Source: Archegozetes longisetosus (taxonomy: Eukaryota; Arthropoda; Arachnida; Sarcoptiformes; Trhypochthoniidae). From it: a DNA stretch of 64,000 bases. Under the pieces are notes generated by a model. The model was not told the origin of the DNA. It saw only the letters and a list, made by a program, of their open reading frames with translations, and did not search any database. The translations under genes were made by a program, and so were the position numbers. The stretch is from the NCBI GenBank assembly GCA_018873245.2, contig JAEMBT020000002.1:2456001-2520000 (forward strand), written 5' to 3'. Shown here in pieces: positions 58,417-64,000 of this stretch (position 1 is the stretch's first letter; every line of letters begins with the position of its first letter).

Positions 58417-60003
58417 ATGAGTAAACGACTGCAATTGAAACACAGGAACATTGATTAAACAGTTCTCAGCGTTGTTAACAATCTGGTAGACAGTGTTGAG
58501 AATGACTCAAATTCTAGAAACTTAAATTTAAACAACACTGAAAATGTTACTTTTCAATGGGAAGAACATTCTAGAGAAGTTGAAGTGAGGAGCAAAAGAT
58601 TTAAAAGACGTGTTAACAAAATCAACTTTAACATCAACCATAATTTTGGTGCATTCAACGACTATTTTCAGATATAATTCAACATAAACAGTTTGTACGA
58701 ACAATTTACGACTAAGCAATTAGAAAATTGTCATAGCGATGATTTGGTTAGCGGTAACATCTCTCACAGTGAATTAACTGATAAACCTCTTTTTATTCCA
58801 CCTACAAGGAAACATTCGTTGAACAAAGAATCACTATTTAATGTTCTCTATGAGATCTCACAGAGTAATACAACTTTCTTGTTGGCTGGTTCATTATCTT
58901 TACAAGTAAATGTGACAGAAAGCGAAATTTCGCGGTAAACCCAAGTCTAAGGTCCCAGTTACAAGTGATCAAATTAAAAACAATTCCGTATCCGTAATTT
59001 TGATTAATAATAAAAACAATGATTGTGGGTTTCACGCCATTGATGTTGCTAATGCAAAGCATCAGCTTAAACCTAATTCATATGAATGGGCCTGCATTAG
59101 AAGAAATACTAATAATGCTCAAACTCTATTAGCAAAAAATTTAGCCTCGTTCTGTGGTCTGCCTTACGATAAAGAAGTTTCTTGCGATGACTTTCCAGTT
59201 ATACAATCAAAACTAGAGAATTATCAACTTATTTTTATTGATGGGTTGGACAAGTCGAATAGACTTTTCATTGGTCCTGATTACAGAGAGAAGCTTTATA
59301 TAGAGCTAATAGATAGTCAGCAATGAGTTTCCCAATATAATGCTATCATTAATATAACAACATATATGGGACAAATTTATTATTGTGAACATCGCCATAA
59401 ACCTTACTCTCATAAATACTATCATACTTCTGCATTCATTTGTGAGTATTGCTTGATTTTTTCCAAATGTTCGGAGACATCTATTAAAATCTATTGTCAA
59501 AATTGTAATTTAAGTTTTTCAGGTCAAGCCTGCTATGAAAGACATCTTATTGGGACAAGTAATATCTGTAAAAATCGTAAAAAGTGTACTAACTGCCTTT
59601 GTATATATAACGAAAGACACGAATACAACTTAAAACATGTAAAAATTACGGTCAACAGTTCAAGCTGCAACATCATTATTGCTGTCTTAAAACTTTAAAT
59701 GTCGATAAAATTGCTCAAGAAGACAGCCATAACAAAATAATTGTTACATACGATATAGAAAGTCAACAAAATCTCATAAAAGTAAACACTTATATCCACG
59801 AGCCAGATTTGCTTATTTCAATGACGACTTGTAACGACAACTGGAACGAAAACGACACAAAAAGAGATGATATAGTTTGCGATACTTGTGGTGTGTTCAA
59901 AAATATATTTTTAGGGAAATAATGTGTTAAAGATATCGGTGATTATCTTTATAAAGAATTGGCTGTAAAAGCAGCAGCCAAGAACTGTTACGTGTTCGCT
60001 ATT
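58417..60003 (+). pseudogene. Polinton protein-primed DNA polymerase B, N-terminal part, broken
   Basis: Begins with ATG 58417. Frame 1 has stops near 58456 and 58674 and ends at 58938; its piece SNTTFLLAGSLSLQVNV is typical of the polymerase amino region. Frame 2 (59000-59326) holds NNKNNDCGFHAIDVANAKHQ, a stop at 59324, then (59366 on) a Cys/His-rich zinc region (CEYCLIF, CQNCNLSF, CYERHL). After another shift near 59640 comes TYDIESQQ, the first exonuclease motif (D-x-E). A stop lies near 59920, and coding similarity ends at about 60003 within the exonuclease domain, where the terminal module is joined. Palm and polymerase motifs are missing. Such enzymes copy linear genomes from a terminal protein primer. 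Confidence 0.85.
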
Positions 60004-60980
60004 GCTTGTATAAATTTTTTTCAATTTATTCAATAAAGAGTTTATTTACCAAATCAAATTTAATCAGAGGATGTGATCTGTTACGTGATTTGCGTGACTA
60101 TATGGTTGTGATTTTACGAGACGTTTTGCATTGTCTGACGAAACATCTCAATAACCAATCAAATGATTTGTTTCTTCCTACTCGAAGTAGAAAAATCTAG
60201 TTATGCAGAAATAAGTTTTTTTTTAAATGACATCATTCTATCTTGGTCATTTGATACAGTCACTTAAAAATCAATTTTGTACTTTAATATTATTAAAGTA
60301 ACCATGAGTGATAAATACAGTTTTGGAAAATTCAGTTTTGTACAATACACCCCGACAAACCAACCGTCATTCAGAGTCCCAGAAAAACTTCCCTCTAAGT
60401 TAAGGTCAGAATTGAAGAAAACTATGGAACTGTCGAATGAACAAGAAAATGCTGCTATTAAAATACAGGTATCAATGACAAAACAAAAATTCTCTATAAG
60501 ATTATAATGAATGATTTTGTTGTTCTCATAATTGTTGACGAGATTAAAAGGACAGCAAAAACTCAAGAAATGATTAAAATTATTTGATAATTTAATTAAA
60601 CTTAAATAAATGTTATAATTTTATTTGAAAGATTATCAATAAATATGCAATGTATTACTTTTACTTGAAAATTTCGAAATAAAATAGTTTTATTAAAACA
60701 ATCATATTTCTGGTGATGTGACTCGTGGCGTGATTTACGTGAATCATAAGAGTTGTGATTTCATGAAACTTTTTACATTGTTCGAATCAACAATGAAAAA
60801 ACTAATACAATTTTTCAGCTTTTCATAAAAAGTATATTTATAAGAAAACATGGTAAACATAGAGGGTAAAGCTCAAAAAGACGGTCTTCGTAGGAAAAAT
60901 CAATCAGAAAACTCCATCCGTCCCATTGGGCGTGTTGGAGCGTTTTGATTGGTGCTTAACACAACTGCCGCACTTATACT
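60004..60980 (+). repeat. Polinton right-terminal module, copy B
   Basis: Direct diverged copy of 47508-48428, about 80-90% alike by eye, including the small ORF and terminal inverted repeat. Its start marks the deletion junction within the polymerase gene. Confidence 0.85.
60304..60507 (+). CDS. Small conserved Polinton-terminal ORF
   Basis: ATG 60304 gives 67 residues beginning MSDKYSFGKFSFVQY, followed by PSFRVPEKLPSKLRSELKK and a basic tail. The homologous ORF in copy A (47779) keeps the same residues up to PSKLR before a stop. Conservation between two diverged copies suggests it once was coding, perhaps as the first exon of a longer gene; no domain is recognised. Confidence 0.5.
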   Translation: MSDKYSFGKFSFVQYTPTNQPSFRVPEKLPSKLRSELKKTMELSNEQENAAIKIQVSMTKQKFSIRL

Positions 60981-61459
60981 CTTAGTGCTTTCATTTGATT
61001 GTATTCTAATTTTAATTTCTTACTAGATTATTAATATAATTTTAAATACAAAAAATTGATTATTGATTAAAGTATTTTTCAATACGGGCTTTTATGATGA
61101 GAAATATTTAAAATTTAAAAATTTTTAACAAATTTAAAAAAATTAGTGTTAAAGTATTTAGAAGTTTTAAAATCACAATAATTTCTCATCACTCAAACGA
61201 TTTTGATATTCAATGCAACAGTGTTTGAGTCGATTCATTTCGTCTTTTTAAAATCAATTTCGATTTCGCTTTCGAAAAGCGAAACATCACCACAATAATC
61301 GTAGACATATGAAGGATAGGTTCGTCAATGATGTCTGAGTTTAAACACATTTTTTATTCATAAGAATATTGGTTTATGAGGTTTTATTCATTTTATACAT
61401 ATTATATTATCGTAAGTTGAATATTTGTTTATCATTTAATTCAAAAATAACATTTTAAA
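60981..61459. other. Gene-free stretch
   Basis: AT-rich spacer between Polinton B and the serpin remnant. Nothing supported. Confidence 0.45.
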
Positions 61460-62855
61460 TTAATTACTTAAAAGTTGCTGAACTTGTCCTAAAAGTATTA
61501 TGAATCTAATTGTATTGTTTATTATGTAGAAGACAATACAGGATCTGTCCACTTTGATCTTAATCGTTGATATCAAAATAACGAGAACACCAACAATCCC
61601 GGTAACAGCTGCTGTTCCGGCTCCGATTTCAGTCACTATTAGCACAGCCTTATGAATAGCTTTCAATACTTTCAGATTCTTCTGTCCATTAATACCCGAA
61701 AGATCTGCACTTGCTTCAAATAATGCATTGATGCCTAACTTATTGAGTGGATTTTCCGAATCATATTCTGTGAAAATTTAGGTCCAATTATTTTCTGGTT
61801 ATGACTGAATAAATTCAAACAAATTACCAGTTTTTAAACTAAATTTAGGTAACGAAAAGAATACTTTCATTCGAATCTTTTTATTGTTGTTCAGCGGCAA
61901 CAATCCCTTATTAAGTATATCAAGAGTTAGTTTTTCAGTCATATTACTCAAACCTAACTCATATCAGGCAATATCTGACAGGAAATAAAATCTTTAGTAC
62001 ATGATCTAGTTATGGGGTTAACTCTATACTTGAATAGTTTGCTGGAAGAATGGCATAAATTACCGATTCAATAGCAATAACTTATGCCGTTCTTCCATCA
62101 AACTATTGAATCTTTGCTTGTAATAATCATTGACATTGCTATCGCCACTAAATAGTAACTCAATTAACAAAAATTTAATTCAGGATACGATAGATATTTG
62201 AAATTTTGACTAATTTTCATTATTTGAACTTTGAAGACTCATCGTTTCCATTATTAAAGAAGTTGTGCTCAACTGTGAAAACACACTTGAACGCACATTT
62301 CCGCTTTCCGTTAAAATTAATTGCATTCGCTATCAATAGAACTGTCTTAGCACTCAATTCGTCAAGAAGCTTATTAATTTTTACATTGGTTATTTTTAGT
62401 TTAATCATTGATTTCTTGAGTAATGTTTACTGAACTAGTTTTGAAGTCGACTGCATCGACACAAATGTTAAAACTATTTCTAACATTATTTTCATAAATT
62501 TCTAACAATTTATACTCATTAGAGGTTAAAATACGATTCGTTAAACGCATAAGCTCGGTCTCATTTTTTCTGATTTTGACTTCAAAACTTTTTTATATCA
62601 ATATTTATTGATTCGAGTTTTAAAGAAAAAAATTATTTTAATACAAAAATCGCAAAAATAGTTAATTATTTAACACTTTCATCAATATTCAATGGATTTT
62701 TCAGCTCTTTTTCTGTAATACCATCCGCATCATTCTATAAGCCATTCTTGTATAGTATAAGCAATGATGAAGATAAAAAGTTGTATTCGTTTTTAGATAA
62801 AATACTTAATAGATTGAGGGGTAGTTTATTGCTCTTATTAGTCAGTTCGAGATTA
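61460..62855 (-). pseudogene. Serpin pseudogene
   Basis: Serpin blocks follow in order on the minus strand. Near 62855: NLLSILSKNEYNFLSSSLLI, then DADGITEKELKN (about 62700-62740). Near 62530: LTNRILTSNEYKLLEIYENN and VDAVDF. At 62220-62408: KINKLLDELSAKTVLLIANA. Then an exon from 61942 to 61828 (MTEKLTLDILNK, SLPKFSLKT) joined in phase across a 60-bp intron (61827-61768) to the last exon 61767-61460, with NPLNKLGINALFEASADLSG, the hinge TEIGAGTAAVTG and LLGQV. Serpins trap proteases through this reactive loop. Stops (near 62740 and 62402), frame changes near 62170 and a hairpin insertion (62030-62110) show it is dead, though the C-terminal exons are intact. Confidence 0.82.
62030..62110. repeat. 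Hairpin insertion within the serpin pseudogene
   Basis: Arms of 29 bp (TTGAATAGTTTGCTGGAAGA... and the near complement ending CAAACTATTGAA) surround 23 bp. It separates the part before the central strand from the part reading LPDM. Confidence 0.8.
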
Positions 62856-63639
62856 TCAGAAAGTTTTTAAGATTCTATTGTTAAGACAAAAGCTGTTATC
62901 TAAATGAGAATTAATTTAAGCATTTTGGAGTTTCAAGAAACTGTTTGCAGTATATGATAAATATTATGCCAGAGTGAGACTCAAAGTGAAAATTATTGTT
63001 AACTCTTTCGATAAGAAAAGGAATGAACACTATAAAGTCTTTCTATATCCATATAATAATGGAATTCTGTATTTCCCGATGCAAGTCCTGTTTGAGAAGT
63101 AGTCAATATTTAAAAACTTTTTGTTATTAAGTAACTTTATACTAGTCTTCACGAATGAGTCAAACTTAGAACATTTTTATGACTACGATCAAGTCATAGA
63201 TTGTGGTTTGAGTTTAGGCTAGAAAATGTTAAGTAAATTTTTTAATTCTACAAATAATATTGAATAACAGAATAAAATTGAATAAGACTGTCTCAAGCTA
63301 AAAATAATTTTAAAACTGTTCATCTCTATCTTGAAAATAGTGAAGTTTTGTTCAAATCCAAATAAAATATTGTCAAAATAAAGTAAAGCATATCTGTTTT
63401 GAAACCTTATATTGACTGGTTATTATTTAGAACCTTTAAATTTTACCGAATTTTAATCAAAATTAAGCAATAAATTAAGAATTTATCTAAAAATTATTAT
63501 GAGATCTTATTTGATATTAAATAGCTAATGATGTTTAACTTAATAAACACCCACAAACTTTACTTAAATAAAATGGTATAGTTAGGTTTATTTTCAAGCT
63601 AATTCTAATTGATATATAGTGAATTTATTTTTGAGCTAC
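62856..63639. other. Gene-free stretch
   Basis: AT-rich. A + frame at about 62960-63102 encodes SFDKKRNEHYKVFLYPYNNG and stops; it looks coding-like but is too short to judge. Nothing else supported. Confidence 0.35.
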
Positions 63640-63830
63640 ATTAGACTCTCTCTTTAATGAAATCGGATATAGTAAACAAATCTCTATAATGAACACTTTT
63701 TCGAAATTATTTAGATCAAAGACTATGCATATTATATCCGATATAGTGAACTCTCGTTAAAGTCACCCGATTTTCAATGCATTAGTCTGTTCACTATAAC
63801 GAGAGGCGATTGTATTATATTCTATCCTTT
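63640..63830. repeat. pogo/Tigger-like transposon fragments
   Basis: Words such as ATCGGATATAGTAAACAAATCT, CCGATATAGTGAACTCTCGT and CACTATAACGAGAGGCGATT resemble the terminal CGCCTCTCGTTATAGTGAAC-type repeats of pogo/Tigger elements, arranged as several decayed copies in both directions. No transposase is visible. Confidence 0.45.
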
Positions 63831-64000
63831 TATTAAGGCATGTATAATATCTAGGATTACATTTAAATTTGTTATTTAAAATTTAAAGTAGTTAAGACAC
63901 CAATACAGAAAATTATGACTATTATACTGATATTAACGAATCATTTTGTCAACTTGAACGGGGCAAAGACATCTCCGTAGCCTATCTCGTGCAATTTTAG

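Larger units (their letters stand above)
57603..60980 (+). mobile_element. Maverick/Polinton copy B, internally deleted, both termini present
   Basis: Terminal inverted repeats of about 290-300 bp: left 57603-57903 starting AGTAGAAGAGCGGCGG, right about 60690-60980 ending GCCGCACTTATACT. Inside are the amino part of a protein-primed DNA polymerase B and the same terminal module as copy A. The total of 3.4 kb is far below the usual 15-20 kb, so most genes are deleted. The six bases before the left end are ATTAAC; the six after the right end (CTTAGT) do not match, so no target duplication is seen. Confidence 0.88.

Noticed and set aside
1..64000. tRNA or rRNA genes
   Set aside because: I looked for tRNA arm motifs and rRNA-like blocks and saw none; a covariance search was not possible.

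Overview
This is an AT-rich eukaryotic nuclear window with short introns (about 60 to 390 bp), genes on both strands and many decayed transposons. It looks like an arthropod and most likely a mite. The strongest lineage hint is a class I terpene synthase exon at 39.5-39.7 kb. Laterally acquired terpene synthases have been reported from trombidid mite genomes, but the species cannot be fixed from this sequence.

0-0.6 kb holds the 3' end of an unrecognised gene. 1.7-30.5 kb is a cluster of 13 small genes (129-218 aa) for four-pass membrane proteins, all but one on the + strand, with at least one decayed copy. Members share a short amino tail, TM1, a polar loop often starting K/R-D-Q/E, TM2, a charged turn (I-I-K/R-E-N) and TM3-TM4 with a short polar tail. 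No named family was recognised, so this is the best candidate for an undescribed system. Hairpin or inverted-repeat elements lie between members, including one 714-bp near-perfect palindrome.

32.8-36.9 kb has two intact-looking genes: a four-exon ariadne-type RBR ubiquitin ligase (+) and a two-exon single-pass membrane protein (-). 37.3-45.1 kb is repeat-rich: a deleted Tc1/mariner copy, a composite inverted-repeat element abutting the lone terpene synthase exon, a 590-bp inverted-repeat element, small tandem repeats and a 1.2-kb foldback element.

45.1-48.4 kb is a broken Maverick/Polinton with capsid-type, adenain-type protease, uncharacterised and PC4-like genes plus a right terminal repeat. 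49.4-53.1 kb is a ten-exon gene for lysosomal heparan-alpha-glucosaminide N-acetyltransferase (HGSNAT), with one apparent frameshift. 54.2-55.4 kb is a decayed Merlin/IS1595-type transposase. 57.6-61.0 kb is a second Polinton copy with both terminal repeats, reduced by internal deletion to the N-terminal part of its DNA polymerase B. 61.5-62.9 kb is a serpin pseudogene on the minus strand carrying a hairpin insertion.

The genes do not form one pathway. The window combines a tandem membrane-protein family, a few housekeeping-type genes and layers of mobile DNA. All exon models come from splice-site and phase reasoning by eye, without transcript evidence.
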